Notes: a model not told the origin generated them from the letters alone. A stretch of 64,000 bases of DNA from Cellulomonas sp. Leaf334 (GCF_001424195.1 NZ_LMOO01000009.1:1-64000); one strand, 5' to 3'. Positions 26,956 to 37,493 are shown, counted from the stretch's first letter. A program made the numbers and translations.

Positions 26956-27044
26956 GCGGGCTGGACGTCACCGGCCTGGTCGTGGCCGGCGCGCTCCTCG
27001 TGTACCTGGTGGTCCAGCTGCTGCGCTCGGACAAGGTCCGATGA
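26952..27044 (+). CDS. kdpF: KdpF, small subunit of the K+-transporting ATPase
   Basis: 30 residues: a single helix ([19 protein letters not shown]) with a short basic tail RSDKVR. Length, topology and position immediately before kdpA match KdpF, a lipid-like stabiliser of the KdpFABC complex. Start and stop both overlap neighbours by 4 nt (ATGA). Confidence 0.85.
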   Translation: MSGLDVTGLVVAGALLVYLVVQLLRSDKVR

Positions 27045-28705
27045 GCGCCACGTGGACCGCGGTCGGCCAGGTCGGGATCGTCGTCCTGGTGCTCGCCGCC
27101 GCGCACCGACCCCTCGGTGACTACCTGTTCCGCACCCTGACGTCCCCGACGCACCTCGCGGTCGAGCGGGTCGGGTACCGGGTCATGCGCGTGGACCCCG
27201 ACGCCGAGCAGCGGTGGAGCACCTACCTGCTGTCCGTGCTCGGCTTCTCGCTGGCGTCCGTGCTGGTCCTGTTCGGCCTCGGTCGGCTGCAGGACCGGCT
27301 GCCCCTCGGCATCGGCATGGCCCCGCTCGACCCGGCCGGGGCGTGGAACACCGCGGTCTCGTTCGTCACCAACACCAACTGGCAGTGGTACTCGGGCGAG
27401 GCAGCCGCCGGCCACCTGTTCCAGATGGCCGGGCTCGCGGTGCAGAACTTCGTGTCCGCCGCGGTCGGCATCAGTGTCGTCGCGGCGCTCGCCCGGGGGT
27501 TCGCGCGGCACGGGACCGACAGTCGCGTCGGCAACTTCTGGTCGGACCTCGTGCGGGTGACGGTCCGGGTGCTGCTGCCCCTCGCGTTCGTCGCTGCCCT
27601 CGTGCTCGTCGCCGCCGGCGTGATCCAGAACCTGAGCGCCCACACCGAGGTCGGGACCCTCGCCGGGGGGACGCAGTCCGTGCTCGGCGGGCCGGTCGCC
27701 TCGCAGGAGGCCATCAAGGAGCTCGGCACCAACGGCGGGGGCTTCTTCAACGCGAACTCCGCGCACCCGTTCGAGAACCCGACCCCGTGGACCAACGCGC
27801 TGGAGGTCGTCCTCCTGCTGCTCATCCCGTTCAGCCTGCCGCGCACCTTCGGCAGGATGGTCGGTGACCGCCGGCAGGGCTGGGCGATCCTCGCCGCCAT
27901 GTCGACGCTGTGGGTCGCTGCCGTCGGCCTGCTGACCTGGGCCGAGATGGCCGGGCCGGGTCTGGTGCCCGCGGCTGCCGGGGGAGCGATGGAGGGCAAG
28001 GAGGTTCGCTTCGGCGAGGCCGCGTCAGCCCTGTTCGCCGCGTCCACCACGATGACCTCGACCGGTGCCGTGAACTCGATGCACGACTCGCTCACCGCAC
28101 CGGGCGGTGGGGTCGCGCTCGTGGGGATGCTGCTCGGCGAGGTGTCGCCCGGCGGGGTCGGCAGCGGCCTGTACGGGATGGTCGTGCTCATCGTCGTCGC
28201 GGTGTTCCTGGCCGGGCTGATGGTCGGCCGGACGCCCGAGTACCTGGGCAAGAAGATCGGCCGCCAGGAGATCACGCTCGTCGCGCTGTACGTGCTGACG
28301 ATGCCCGCCGTCGTGCTCATCGGCTCCGCGATCGCGATCTCGGTGCCCGCGGGTCTCGCCGGGCAGCTCCAGGGGGGGCCGCACGGGCTCTCGGAGATCG
28401 TCTACGCCTTCGCGTCCGCCGGGAACAACAACGGCTCCGCGTTCGCGGGCCTGACCGTGGGCACGCCGTTCTACAACACGCTGCTGGGCCTGGCGATGCT
28501 GGTCGGGCGGTTCGTGCCGATCGCGCTCGTCCTCGCCCTGGCCGGGCGGCTGGCGAGTCAGCGGAAGGTGCCCGACGGCGCCGGCACCCTGCCCACCCAC
28601 ACGCCGCTGTTCGTCGGCCTGCTGGTGACCGTGACCCTCGTGGTCGTCGGCCTCACCTTCGTCCCCGTCCTGTCCCTCGGTCCCGTCGTGGAGTCCCTGT
28701 CATGA
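27041..28705 (+). CDS. kdpA: KdpA, K+-translocating subunit
   Basis: 554-residue channel-like subunit of the high-affinity K+ pump, member of the SKT superfamily with four M1-P-M2 repeats. Selectivity-filter regions are recognisable: [13 protein letters not shown] (first pore loop), [21 protein letters not shown] (second), [15 protein letters not shown] (third) and [16 protein letters not shown] (fourth). Normal length. Overlaps kdpF and kdpB by ATGA. It works with the P-type ATPase KdpB and with KdpC to import K+ at very low external concentrations. Confidence 0.95.
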   Translation: MSATWTAVGQVGIVVLVLAAAHRPLGDYLFRTLTSPTHLAVERVGYRVMRVDPDAEQRWSTYLLSVLGFSLASVLVLFGLGRLQDRLPLGIGMAPLDPAGAWNTAVSFVTNTNWQWYSGEAAAGHLFQMAGLAVQNFVSAAVGISVVAALARGFARHGTDSRVGNFWSDLVRVTVRVLLPLAFVAALVLVAAGVIQNLSAHTEVGTLAGGTQSVLGGPVASQEAIKELGTNGGGFFNANSAHPFENPTPWTNALEVVLLLLIPFSLPRTFGRMVGDRRQGWAILAAMSTLWVAAVGLLTWAEMAGPGLVPAAAGGAMEGKEVRFGEAASALFAASTTMTSTGAVNSMHDSLTAPGGGVALVGMLLGEVSPGGVGSGLYGMVVLIVVAVFLAGLMVGRTPEYLGKKIGRQEITLVALYVLTMPAVVLIGSAIAISVPAGLAGQLQGGPHGLSEIVYAFASAGNNNGSAFAGLTVGTPFYNTLLGLAMLVGRFVPIALVLALAGRLASQRKVPDGAGTLPTHTPLFVGLLVTVTLVVVGLTFVPVLSLGPVVESLS

Positions 28706-30759
28706 GCACCACCCTTCTCGAGAAGCCGCGCCCCGTCGCGGCCGCCCCGACGACGCTGTCCCCGCGGCAGCTCGCCGGCGCGCTTCCCGGCGCGCTCCGT
28801 GGCCTCGACCCGCGCAGGCTCTGGGACTCGCCGGTCATGTTCGTCGTCGAGGTCGGCGCCGCGTTCACCACGGTCCTCGCGGTCGCCGAGCCGAGCGCGT
28901 TCGCCTGGTCGATCACCGTCTGGCTGTGGCTCACGGTGCTGTTCGCGACCCTCGCGGAGTCCGTGGCCGAGGGCCGCGGGAAGGCGCAGGCCGCGAGCCT
29001 GCGGGCCACGCAGCGAGAGACGACGGCCCGCAAGGTCGTCGGGTCCGGCACCGTCGAGGTGGCATCGTCGTCGCTGCAGGTCGGCGACGTGGTGGTCGTC
29101 GTCGCAGGGGAGACCATCCCCGGCGACGGGGACGTGATCGAGGGCGTCGCGAGCGTCGACGAGTCCGCGATCACGGGCGAGTCGGCCCCGGTCATCCGGG
29201 AGTCGGGCGGGGACCGGTCCGCCGTCACCGGGGGCACGGTCGTCCTGTCGGACCGGATCGTCGTGCGGGTCACGGCACCCGCGGGCCACACGTTCGTCGA
29301 CCGCATGATCGCGCTGGTCGAGGGCTCCGAGCGGCAGAAGACACCGAACGAGGTCGCGCTCAACGTCCTGCTCACCACGCTGACCATCGTGTTCCTGCTG
29401 GCCGTCGTCACGCTGCAGCCGTTCGCGACGTACTCGGGCGCCCCGCAGGACCTGGTCGTGCTGGTCGCGCTCCTGGTCTGCCTCATCCCGACCACCATCG
29501 GCGCGCTGCTGTCCACGATCGGCATCGCGGGCATGGACCGCCTGGTCCGGCGCAACGTGCTCGCCATGTCCGGCCGGGCCGTGGAGGCTGCGGGCGACGT
29601 GGACGTCCTCCTGCTCGACAAGACCGGCACGATCACGCTCGGCAACCGCCAGGCGGCGGACCTCCTGCCCGCCGCGGGCGTCGACCCCGCACTGCTCGCG
29701 GACGCCGCGCAGCTGTCGTCGATGGCCGACGAGACCCCCGAAGGGCGTTCGGTCCTCGTGCTGGTCAAGGAGCAGTTCGGGCTGCGTGAGCGGCACGACC
29801 TGGCCGGTGCGGAGCTCGTGCCGTTCGCGGCGCGGACCCGGATGAGCGGCGTCGACCTGCCCGGCCGGTCGGTGCGCAAGGGTGCCGCCGCGGCGGTCAC
29901 GCACTGGGTGCGGTCGACGGGCGGGCACGCGGGCGACGACGTCGCGGCGACGGTCGACGCGATCTCCGCGTCCGGCGGCACGCCGCTCGTCGTCGCGGAG
30001 CTGCTCGGCGACGGCCCGGCGCGCGTGCTCGGGGTGATCCACCTCAAGGACGTCGTCAAGGAGGGCATGCGTGAGCGGTTCGACGCGCTCCGGGCGATGG
30101 GCATCCGGACCGTGATGGTCACCGGGGACAACCCGCTCACGGCACGGGCCATCGGGCTGGAGGCCGGCGTGGACGACGTGCTCGCCGAGGCCACCCCCGA
30201 GGACAAGCTCGCCCTGATCCGCCGCGAGCAGGAGGGCGGGCGGCTGGTCGCGATGGCCGGTGACGGCACGAACGACGCCCCGGCGCTCGCCCAGGCCGAC
30301 GTCGGCGTCGCGATGAACACGGGGACGACCGCCGCGAAGGAGGCCGGCAACATGGTCGACCTCGACTCGAACCCGACCAAGCTGCTGGAGATCGTCGAGA
30401 TCGGCAAGCAGCTGCTCATCACGCGCGGGGCCCTGACGACGTTCTCGGTGGCGAACGACGTCGCCAAGTACTTCGCGATCCTGCCCGCGATGTTCGTCGT
30501 CGCGTTCCCGCAGCTCGGCGTGCTCAACGTGATGCACCTGACCAGCCCCCAGTCGGCGATCCTCTCGGCCGTCGTCTTCAACGCGCTGGTCATCGTCGCG
30601 CTGCTCCCGCTGGCCCTGCGCGGCGTGCGGTACACGCCGTCGTCCGCGAGCGCCCTGCTGCGCCGCAACCTTCTCGTCTACGGGCTCGGCGGCGTCGTCG
30701 CCCCGTTCGTCGGGATCAAGATCATCGACCTGCTCGTCACTGCCCTGGGGATGTCCTGA
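28702..30759 (+). CDS. kdpB: KdpB, P-type ATPase subunit
   Basis: 685 residues. The catalytic aspartate is D306 in [13 protein letters not shown]. Other P-type marks: [14 protein letters not shown] (actuator TGES), [13 protein letters not shown] and [19 protein letters not shown] in the P-domain hinge, and [17 protein letters not shown] in the membrane domain. It hydrolyses ATP and couples this to K+ movement through KdpA. The start ATG 28702 overlaps the kdpA stop; the open frame itself runs far upstream and is not coding there. Confidence 0.95.
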   Translation: MSTTLLEKPRPVAAAPTTLSPRQLAGALPGALRGLDPRRLWDSPVMFVVEVGAAFTTVLAVAEPSAFAWSITVWLWLTVLFATLAESVAEGRGKAQAASLRATQRETTARKVVGSGTVEVASSSLQVGDVVVVVAGETIPGDGDVIEGVASVDESAITGESAPVIRESGGDRSAVTGGTVVLSDRIVVRVTAPAGHTFVDRMIALVEGSERQKTPNEVALNVLLTTLTIVFLLAVVTLQPFATYSGAPQDLVVLVALLVCLIPTTIGALLSTIGIAGMDRLVRRNVLAMSGRAVEAAGDVDVLLLDKTGTITLGNRQAADLLPAAGVDPALLADAAQLSSMADETPEGRSVLVLVKEQFGLRERHDLAGAELVPFAARTRMSGVDLPGRSVRKGAAAAVTHWVRSTGGHAGDDVAATVDAISASGGTPLVVAELLGDGPARVLGVIHLKDVVKEGMRERFDALRAMGIRTVMVTGDNPLTARAIGLEAGVDDVLAEATPEDKLALIRREQEGGRLVAMAGDGTNDAPALAQADVGVAMNTGTTAAKEAGNMVDLDSNPTKLLEIVEIGKQLLITRGALTTFSVANDVAKYFAILPAMFVVAFPQLGVLNVMHLTSPQSAILSAVVFNALVIVALLPLALRGVRYTPSSASALLRRNLLVYGLGGVVAPFVGIKIIDLLVTALGMS

Positions 30760-31400
30760 TGACGACCACACGCCCGCACCACTCGGCCGGGTCCGACACC
30801 GTCGCCTTCGCCCGCCAGACCTGGGCGGGCCTGCGGGTGCTGCTCGTGCTCACGCTCCTGCTCGGGTTCGCCTACCCGCTGGCTGTCACGGGCGTCGCGC
30901 AGGTCGCGTTCCCGTGGCAGGCGAACGGGTCGCTCGTCTCGTCGGCGGGAGAGCGCGTGACGTCGCGCGACGACGCCGTGGGCTCGCTGCTCGTCGGGCA
31001 GGCGTTCGACGGGCCGCAGTGGTTCCACCCGCGACCGTCGGCCGCCGGCGAGGGCTACGACACCCTGGCGTCCGCCGGGTCCAACCTCGGGCCGCTCCAC
31101 CAGGACCTCCTCGCCGCGGTCGAGGAGCGGCGCTCCGCCGTGGCCGACGCGGACGGCGTCGACCGCGCCGACGTGCCCGTCGACGCCCTCACGGCGTCGG
31201 CCTCGGGCCTCGACCCCGACATCTCGCCGGAGTACGCGCAGCTCCAGGTCGCCCGGGTCGCCCGGGAGCGCGGGCTCGCCCAGGACGAGGTCCGGGCGCT
31301 CGTCGACGACACCACCGTCGGCCGCGACCTGGGCGTGCTCGGCGAGCCGCGGGTGAACGTGCTCCGGCTGAACCTGGCGCTGCACACAATGGGCTCATGA
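30759..31400 (+). CDS. kdpC: KdpC subunit
   Basis: 213 residues: one N-terminal membrane helix (LRVLLVLTLLLGFAYPLAVTGVAQ) and an extracytoplasmic domain with FHPRPSAAGEGYDTLASAGSN and DPDISPEYAQLQVARVARERG, the conserved KdpC blocks. It stabilises the complex and tunes ATP and K+ affinity. Start overlaps kdpB stop as TGATG; the stop overlaps the kdpD start. Confidence 0.94.
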   Translation: MTTTRPHHSAGSDTVAFARQTWAGLRVLLVLTLLLGFAYPLAVTGVAQVAFPWQANGSLVSSAGERVTSRDDAVGSLLVGQAFDGPQWFHPRPSAAGEGYDTLASAGSNLGPLHQDLLAAVEERRSAVADADGVDRADVPVDALTASASGLDPDISPEYAQLQVARVARERGLAQDEVRALVDDTTVGRDLGVLGEPRVNVLRLNLALHTMGS

Positions 31401-33910
31401 CCCCAGCCGGCGATCGACCGAGGCGCGGTCGGCTGACCGTGTACCTCGGCGCGGCACCCGGCGTCGGGAAGACGTACGCGATGCTCGACGAGGCCCACCG
31501 CCGACTGTCCCGCGGGACGGACGTCGTGGTCGGCCTCGTCGAGGACCACGGGAGGCTCGCGACGGCGGCGCTGCTCGACGGGCTCGAGGTCCTCCCGCGC
31601 CGCACGGTGGGCCACCGCGGGAGCGAGTTCACCGAGCTGGACGTGCCCGCGCTCCTCGCCCGGGCGCCGCAGGTGGCGATGGTCGACGAGCTCGCGCACA
31701 CCAACGTGCCCGGCAGCACGCACGCCAAACGGTGGCAGGACGTGCACGACCTCCTCGCGGCCGGCATCGACGTGGTGACCACCGTGAACGTGCAGCACCT
31801 GGAGTCGCTGAACGACGACGTCGAGGCGATCACCGGCGTCAAGCAGCGCGAGACCGTGCCGGACCACGTGGTGCGGGACGCGGACCAGATCCAGCTCGTG
31901 GACCTCGCCCCGGAGGCCCTGCGGCGCCGGCTCGCGCACGGCAACGTGTACCGGTCCGAGCAGATCGACGCCTCGCTCGCGCAGTACTTCCGCGTCGGCA
32001 ACCTCACCGCGCTGCGCGAGCTGGCGCTGCTGTGGCTCGCGGACCGGGTGGACGACGCGCTGACCACCTACCGGCGCGACCACCGGATCGAGTCGCCGTG
32101 GCCCGCCCGCGAGCGGGTCGTCGTCGCGGTCACGGGCGGGCCGGAGGGGGACACGCTGCTCCGGCGCGGGGCGCGGATCGCGCAGCGTGCGGCCGGGTCC
32201 GAGCTCCTTGCCGTGCACGTGCTGGCCACCGACGGGCTGCCGAGCGCCCCTCCCGCACGGATCGAGGAGCAACGTGCGCTCGTCGAGTCGCTCGGCGGGA
32301 CGTTCCACACGGTCATCGGGGAGGACGTCCCGACCGCGGTCGTGGACTTCGCGCGCGGGGTGAACGCCACGATGGTCGTCGTCGGGGTGTCACGGCGCAG
32401 CCGCTGGCGGGAGGCGGTGCGGGAGAGCAACGGCACCGAGATCGCCCGACGCGCCGGGATGATCGACGTGCATCTGGTCACCCACGACCGCGCACGCGCG
32501 GGCAGCCGACGGATCGGACGGGGCTCCGCGCTGTCCGGCACCCGTCGGATCGCCGGGTGGGTCGTCGCGCTCCTCGGTCCCGTGCTGCTCACGCTCGTGC
32601 TCACCGGGTCGCGCGACGTGGTCAGCCTGCCCACCGAGCTCATGCTCTTCCTCGCCCTCACCGTGCTGGTCGCCCTCGTCGGTGGGCTCTGGCCGGCGAT
32701 CGTCAGCGCCGTCGTCGGCTTCGTGCTGCTCAACTGGTTCTTCACGCTCCCCACCGGGCAGCTGACCATCGCCGAACCGGAGAACGCGCTCGCTCTGGGC
32801 GTGTTCGTGCTCGTGGCCGCCGGTGTCGCCTCGGTGGTGGACCTGGCAGCCCGGCGCACGACCGAGGCGTTCCGCGCGCGCGCCGAGGCCTCCGCCCTGG
32901 CCGCGATCTCCCGCTCGGTCCTGTCGGGCGAGGACACGGCCGCCGCGCTGGTCGCCCGGCTGCGCGAGACCTTCACGCTCGAGGCCGTCTCGCTCCTCGC
33001 GCGGGTCGCGACCGGGTGGGAGGTCCTCGCGACGGACGGTGCCGACCCCGCCCGCGATCCCGGGGCGGCCCAGGTGGTGCTCGCGGTCGACGACGAGCGG
33101 GTGCTCGCCCTCACGGGACGTGTCCTCCCGGCGAGCGACCGCCGGGTGCTGGAGGCGTTCGCGTCGCAGGTCGGCATCGTGCTGGAGCAGGAGCGCCTGC
33201 GCGCCCAGGCCGAGCAGGCGCGGGTCCTCGGCGAGGCCGACGCCACCCGCACCGCCCTGCTGGCCGCCGTCTCGCACGACCTGCGCACGCCGTTGGCGAC
33301 CATCCGGGCCTCCGTCGACGGCCTGACGTCCACGGACCTCGACCTCGACGATGCCGACCGCGCGGCGCTCGTCGGCACCCTCGAGGAGTCGACCTCGCGG
33401 CTGGAGCGGCTGATCGACAACCTGCTGGACCTGTCCCGGCTGCAGACGGGGAGCGTCCGACCCGTGCTGCGGGCGACGAGTCTCGACGAGATCGTGCCGT
33501 TCGCGATCGAGGGCTACCCCCCGGGCGCCGTCGTCCTCGACGTGCCCGACGACCTCCCGCTCGTGCACACCGACCCGGGCCTCCTGGAGCGGGTCGTCGC
33601 GAACCTGGTGTCGAACGCGGTGCGGCACGCGCAGGCCGGCAGCGCCGTGGTCGTGGCGTCGGCGGTGGTCGGTGACGACGTCGTCGTGCGGGTGGTCGAC
33701 GACGGACCTGGTGTTCCGGACGACGTCAAGGAGCACCTGTTCGCCGCGTTCCAGCGACTGGGCGACACGACCGGCACGGGCCTCGGCCTCGGGCTGGCCG
33801 TCGCCGACGGGCTCGCGACCGCGGTCGGTGCCGAGCTGAGCGTCGAGGACACCCCCGGCGGAGGCCTGACGATGCTGGTGACGGTCCCTCTCGCGGAGAG
33901 GGCACGCTGA
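31397..33910 (+). CDS. kdpD: KdpD, turgor/K+ sensor histidine kinase
   Basis: 837 residues with the full KdpD layout: N-terminal KdpD domain with Walker A (LGAAPGVGKTYAMLDEAHRR) and the QHLESLNDDVEAITG block; a universal-stress-like domain about 235-365; four short membrane helices of the DUF4118 region (about 385-480); a GAF-like segment; then the HisKA domain with phospho-acceptor H627 in AAVSHDLRTPLATIR and HATPase boxes NLVSNAVRHA and DDGPGVPDD...GTGLGLGLAVAD. It phosphorylates KdpE under K+ limitation. The ATG at 31397 overlaps the kdpC stop; the frame extends upstream inside kdpC but is not coding there. Confidence 0.94.
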   Translation: MTPAGDRPRRGRLTVYLGAAPGVGKTYAMLDEAHRRLSRGTDVVVGLVEDHGRLATAALLDGLEVLPRRTVGHRGSEFTELDVPALLARAPQVAMVDELAHTNVPGSTHAKRWQDVHDLLAAGIDVVTTVNVQHLESLNDDVEAITGVKQRETVPDHVVRDADQIQLVDLAPEALRRRLAHGNVYRSEQIDASLAQYFRVGNLTALRELALLWLADRVDDALTTYRRDHRIESPWPARERVVVAVTGGPEGDTLLRRGARIAQRAAGSELLAVHVLATDGLPSAPPARIEEQRALVESLGGTFHTVIGEDVPTAVVDFARGVNATMVVVGVSRRSRWREAVRESNGTEIARRAGMIDVHLVTHDRARAGSRRIGRGSALSGTRRIAGWVVALLGPVLLTLVLTGSRDVVSLPTELMLFLALTVLVALVGGLWPAIVSAVVGFVLLNWFFTLPTGQLTIAEPENALALGVFVLVAAGVASVVDLAARRTTEAFRARAEASALAAISRSVLSGEDTAAALVARLRETFTLEAVSLLARVATGWEVLATDGADPARDPGAAQVVLAVDDERVLALTGRVLPASDRRVLEAFASQVGIVLEQERLRAQAEQARVLGEADATRTALLAAVSHDLRTPLATIRASVDGLTSTDLDLDDADRAALVGTLEESTSRLERLIDNLLDLSRLQTGSVRPVLRATSLDEIVPFAIEGYPPGAVVLDVPDDLPLVHTDPGLLERVVANLVSNAVRHAQAGSAVVVASAVVGDDVVVRVVDDGPGVPDDVKEHLFAAFQRLGDTTGTGLGLGLAVADGLATAVGAELSVEDTPGGGLTMLVTVPLAERAR

Positions 33911-34596
33911 TGGCGGGGAACAGGATCCTGGTGGTCGACGACGAGCCGGGGCTCGCGCACGCCCTGTCGATCACGCTGCGCGCCACCGGCTGGGACGTCA
34001 CGACCGCCGGCGACGGCACCTCGGCGATCTCTGCGGCGGCGGCCCACACCCCCGACGTGGTGCTGCTCGACCTCGGGCTGCCGGACATGAGCGGGCTCGA
34101 CGTCATCACCGCCATCCGCGGGTGGAGCCGCGTGCCGATCGTGGTCCTGTCCGCCCGTCAGCACGGTGAGGACAAGGTCGACGCCCTCGACGCGGGCGCG
34201 GACGACTACGTGACCAAGCCGTTCGCGATGAACGAGCTGCTCGCGCGCCTCCGTGCGGCGGTCCGGCGTGCGTCCGTCCCGTCCGACTCCGACGACGCGG
34301 TCGTCACCGCAGGGGCGCTGACCGTCGACCTCGCACGCCGGCGTGTGCTCCGGGACGGGGTCGAGGTGCGGCTGAGCCCCACCGAGTGGTCGATGCTCGA
34401 GGTCCTCGTCCGCAACCGCGGCCGACTGGTCGGCCGCGTCCAGCTGCTCCAGGAGGTCTGGGGCCCGGGGTACTCCGACGAGACCCACTACCTGCGCGTC
34501 TACTCGGCGCAGCTGCGGCGCAAGCTGGAGGAGGACCCGGCGCACCCGCGGCACATCATCACGCAGCCGGGCATGGGGTACATCTTCGAACCGTGA
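33910..34596 (+). CDS. kdpE: KdpE, response regulator of the kdp operon
   Basis: 228-residue OmpR/PhoB-class regulator. Receiver domain 1-120 with phospho-acceptor D54 (VLLDLGLPD), acidic pair DDE at the N-terminus, and the switch Lys in DDYVTKPFAMNELLARL. The C-terminal winged helix ends HPRHIITQPGMGYIFEP. It is the last gene of the kdp operon and overlaps kdpD as TGATG. The tandem repeats at 26708-26757 are the likely target. Confidence 0.94.
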   Translation: MAGNRILVVDDEPGLAHALSITLRATGWDVTTAGDGTSAISAAAAHTPDVVLLDLGLPDMSGLDVITAIRGWSRVPIVVLSARQHGEDKVDALDAGADDYVTKPFAMNELLARLRAAVRRASVPSDSDDAVVTAGALTVDLARRRVLRDGVEVRLSPTEWSMLEVLVRNRGRLVGRVQLLQEVWGPGYSDETHYLRVYSAQLRRKLEEDPAHPRHIITQPGMGYIFEP

Positions 34597-34618
34597 CCCC
34601 GGTGCCCAGCCCAGCCCG

Positions 34619-34840
34619 TCACACGGCGCGCATCGTGCCCAGCAGGTGCCGCGCAGGCGCGGGTCTCGGGTCGACCGTGCCGGTCCCCGGCTCCGCGCAG
34701 GTGGCCGGCTGCCGGTCCGACACCACCGTGCGCGTCGCCTGATCCGGTTGCTGCACGCCGCCCTCGGCAGCCGAACCGCCGAACGTGATGCACGCGAGCA
34801 CGACCACCGCACCCGCCGTCGCTCGCCCTGTTGCCCTCAT
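34619..34840 (-). CDS. Small putative secreted protein
   Basis: 73 residues from ATG 34840 (GAGGAG lies 9 nt upstream). The N-terminus MRATGRATAGAVVVLACITF looks like a signal peptide or lipoprotein signal, cleaved near GGSAAEGG; the remaining 45 residues (one Cys, Pro/Thr rich) match no family. It lies on the strand opposite to kdpE, with which it converges. Because it is short and low in complexity its coding status is uncertain. Confidence 0.4.
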   Translation of the reverse strand: MRATGRATAGAVVVLACITFGGSAAEGGVQQPDQATRTVVSDRQPATCAEPGTGTVDPRPAPARHLLGTMRAV

Positions 34841-35008
34841 CGTCGTCATCTCCTCGTCGTGTCCTCGGTCCGACCCTCCGGTCGGTCCGTCGACGACGAC
34901 GCTGCCCCTCCCGGCCGGGCGTGAACATTCGCATCAGGGCGGATGTCCGGCGCAGGCGTCCGGGTCTACCGTCGATGCAGGAGAGGAACCGGGGCGGGGG
35001 AGGAAGCG

Positions 35009-35791
35009 ATGGATCGGATCGGACACCTGCACGCAGGAGACGGCGACGCTCTCGTCCGCCTCATCGCGGACGCGTACCACGACGAGCCGGGACCCGACCT
35101 CCCGTGGGCGCTGCTCGACGGACTCCGTGAGCTGCTGGGCCACGACACCCTCGTCACCTCCACGTGCTACGCGCCCGAGGACCTGCGGTGCGATCGGGAG
35201 CAGGGGGTCTTCGACGCGGGCGAGCACTGGTACGGGACGGACCTGGTCGTCGACGAACCCGCCGACTGGTTCGACGACTGGTGGACCGACCCGCTGTGCA
35301 GCTATCCCCAGCGCACAGGTGACCTGACCAGCGTGGTGACCACGACCGACTTCATCCCGGCGGCCGACCAGAACGCCGCGCGACGACTGAAGTTCGCCAA
35401 CGACGTCCAGACTCACCTGATCCTGTCCCTCCCGGCTCCTCCCGGTCTGGTGCACAGGGTCCTCTTCGCCAGTCGCGAGTGGCCCGGCTTCGACGAGCGT
35501 GACCGTCAGGTCGTCGCACTGCTGCGGCCGCACGTGCAGGAGATCTGGCTGGACGCCGAACGACGCCGGGCGGGTGTGCCCGAGCTGACGAACCGCGAGT
35601 GGGAGGTGCTCGCCCTCGTCGGTTCGGGGCTGAGCCACGCCGAGATCGCTGCACGCCTGTTCGTCGCGGTCTCGACGGTGCGCAAGCACCTGGAGCACGT
35701 CCGCGAGCGGATGGGGGTGCACAGCGCTGCTGCTGCGGCGTCCATCGCCCTGCCGCACGCGCCGACGGCCCGGGGTCGATCGCTGCGGTGA
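35009..35791 (+). CDS. LuxR-family transcriptional regulator
   Basis: 260 residues. C-terminal HTH (about 190-250): LTNREWEVLALVGSGLSHAEIAARLFVAVSTVRKHLEHVRERMGV, the GerE/LuxR signature with recognition helix VSTVRKHLEHV. The N-terminal 180 residues look like a GAF-type sensor (DRIGHLHAGDGDALVRLIADAY...), not a receiver, so the signal is presumably a small molecule or an unknown input. Start ATG 35009 follows GGGGGAGGAAGCG; an upstream ATG at 34943 lacks a ribosome site. The AI-2E permease gene follows 108 bp later but nothing ties the two together. Confidence 0.85.
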   Translation: MDRIGHLHAGDGDALVRLIADAYHDEPGPDLPWALLDGLRELLGHDTLVTSTCYAPEDLRCDREQGVFDAGEHWYGTDLVVDEPADWFDDWWTDPLCSYPQRTGDLTSVVTTTDFIPAADQNAARRLKFANDVQTHLILSLPAPPGLVHRVLFASREWPGFDERDRQVVALLRPHVQEIWLDAERRRAGVPELTNREWEVLALVGSGLSHAEIAARLFVAVSTVRKHLEHVRERMGVHSAAAAASIALPHAPTARGRSLR

Positions 35792-35899
35792 CGAGGTCGG
35801 ACCCCGCGGGTCAGGTCCGGCACGGCGAGCGGACGACGGTGACGCGCTGTACGGTCTGGGACTCCGGCAGCCGTCGACCACGCACTTTGGGGGAGCCCG

Positions 35900-37090
35900 A
35901 TGGGTCCGTTCGCTCGCAGATCAGCGCACGGCTCTCGGTCCCGGGCCGTGGAGCCACCGCGCGACGAGCCACCGGCATCCACCCCCTCGCTGTGGTCCGA
36001 CGGCGTCGGGCGCGTGGCGACACGGTCGCTGCAGGTGCTCGCGGTCGTCGCCGTCGTCGCCGTCTTCGTCCTCGCAGTGACCCAGCTGACCCTCGTCGTC
36101 ATCCCGGTGCTCATCGCGCTCGTGCTGGCGGCCGCGATCTCGCCCCTCGTGTCGTTCCTGCGTCGCAAGGGCCTGCCGTCGCTGCTGGCCACCTGGATCG
36201 CGCTGGTCGCGCTCGTCGCCCTCCTGGCGGGGATCCTCTGGCTGGTCGTCGCGGCGGTCGTGAGCCAGTGGAGCGAGCTGCGCGACCAGGCCCTGGACGG
36301 TTTCGACGAGCTCCAGGCCTACGTCGAAGGACTGCCGTTCGACATCACCGAGGAGCAGATCCAGTCGGTCCGGGACTCCGTCACCGGCCTGCTGCAGTCC
36401 GATGCCGTGGGCTCGGGCGCGATCGCCGGTGTGTCGCAGACCGTGGACTTCGTGGCGGGCTTCTTCATCATGATCGTGGTGCTGTTCTTCTTCCTGAAGG
36501 ACGGCCCGCAGATCTGGGAGTTCCTCCTCCGCCCGTTCGAGGCGCACCGCTACCAGCGCGGCAAGCGCATCGGCGACACGACGGTCCGCACGCTCGGTGG
36601 GTACATCCGGGGCACCGCGATCGTCGCGGCGGTCGACGCCGTCGCGATCGGTATCGGGCTCGCGATCGTCGGGGTCCCCCTGGTGATCCCGCTGTCCGTG
36701 CTCGTCTTCCTGCTCGCCTTCATCCCGCTCGTCGGAGCGACGGTCGCCGGCATCCTCGCCGCGCTCGTCGCCCTCGTGGCGGTCGGGCCCGTCGAGGCGC
36801 TGATCGTGGTCGTGATCGTCGTCGTCGTGAACCAGCTCGAGGGCGACTTCCTCCAGCCCGTCGTCATGGGGCGGACACTCCGCCTGCACCCGCTGGTGAT
36901 CCTGTTCGCGCTGACGGCCGGCACCGTGCTGGCAGGTCTCACGGGAGCGGTCCTCGCCGTGCCGATCGCGGCGTCCATCTGGGGGGCGGTCCAGGTGTGG
37001 GACGGCCCTGACCTGCCCGCCCGCTTCGCGAGGCAGAAGCGGCACGAAGCCGTCCCGTCAGGTGCGGTGGCGGACGCGGCCCACACCTGA
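35900..37090 (+). CDS. AI-2E family transporter (PerM-like)
   Basis: 396-residue membrane permease of the AI-2E/TerC-like group. Eight membrane helices: two near the N-terminus (55-105), one around 115-140, then a pair at 205-225 (FVAGFFIMIVVLFFFLKDGP, a family hallmark) and three to four at 260-375, with NQLEGDFLQPVVMGRTLRLHPLVI, the signature loop before the last helices. A charged N-terminal tail precedes. Members export autoinducer-2 or act as Na+(Li+)/H+ antiporters; neither can be chosen here. GGGGGAG precedes ATG 35900. Confidence 0.9.
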   Translation: MGPFARRSAHGSRSRAVEPPRDEPPASTPSLWSDGVGRVATRSLQVLAVVAVVAVFVLAVTQLTLVVIPVLIALVLAAAISPLVSFLRRKGLPSLLATWIALVALVALLAGILWLVVAAVVSQWSELRDQALDGFDELQAYVEGLPFDITEEQIQSVRDSVTGLLQSDAVGSGAIAGVSQTVDFVAGFFIMIVVLFFFLKDGPQIWEFLLRPFEAHRYQRGKRIGDTTVRTLGGYIRGTAIVAAVDAVAIGIGLAIVGVPLVIPLSVLVFLLAFIPLVGATVAGILAALVALVAVGPVEALIVVVIVVVVNQLEGDFLQPVVMGRTLRLHPLVILFALTAGTVLAGLTGAVLAVPIAASIWGAVQVWDGPDLPARFARQKRHEAVPSGAVADAAHT

Positions 37091-37161
37091 GCCTCGGGGG
37101 TGCCGGAGTCCGGCGAGAAGGCCGGCCGCAACCCAGCGAGCGTCCCGCGTCGAGGCGGTCG

Positions 37162-37365
37162 TCAGCCGTCGAACGTGAGCACCCAGGCGATGCGGCCGTC
37201 CGGCAGGCAGACCTTCTCCTCCGTGTACCGGTACCGGAGCTCCAGGTGCTTGGCGCCGACGCCGGTCCGCGGGAACCACCAGTCCAGGCTCGCGTCGGGT
37301 CGCTCCGCCCACGGCTTGACCTCGCCGTCGCGTTCCCCGCCGCGCAGCAGCACCCAGTACTCCAC
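37162..37365 (-). CDS. Small hypothetical protein
   Basis: 67 residues from GTG 37365: EYWVLLRGGERDGEVKPWAE, then a Trp-rich core DWWFPRTG and C-terminal RYRYTEEKVCLPDGRIAWVL, ending TFDG. The pattern of two beta-rich halves looks like a small fold. No family is recognised. The frame extends upstream through attL and the integrase leader but those codons do not look coding. It is the last chromosomal gene before the integrated element. Start uncertain. Confidence 0.45.
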   Translation of the reverse strand: MEYWVLLRGGERDGEVKPWAERPDASLDWWFPRTGVGAKHLELRYRYTEEKVCLPDGRIAWVLTFDG

Positions 37366-37465
37366 GCGGAGAGCATCCCAGGAGGTGGACCGACAGGGAA
37401 CCGCCATGGAGGACGGATGTCCAAGAGGCCGCGCGCGACGCGGCCGGAGTCCTGAAGTCGAGATG

Positions 37466-37493
37466 GTGCCCGCGAAAGGACTCGAACCTTCGA
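37466..37493. repeat. attL, 28-bp copy of the tRNA-Arg 3' end
   Basis: Identical over 28 nt to 45588-45615. It reproduces the T-arm and acceptor 3' half of the tRNA but lacks the rest, so it is not a tRNA gene. An inverted 10-bp echo of its core (CCTTTCGCGG) occurs at 37558-37567. Confidence 0.9.

Noticed and set aside
30914-31396. Upstream extension of kdpD in the same frame
   Set aside because: It overlaps kdpC fully, has shadow composition, and the ATGA overlap at 31397 fits the operon pattern.
37466-37493. A second tRNA-Arg gene
   Set aside because: Only the 28-nt 3' portion is present, without D-arm or anticodon; it is an attachment-site copy.
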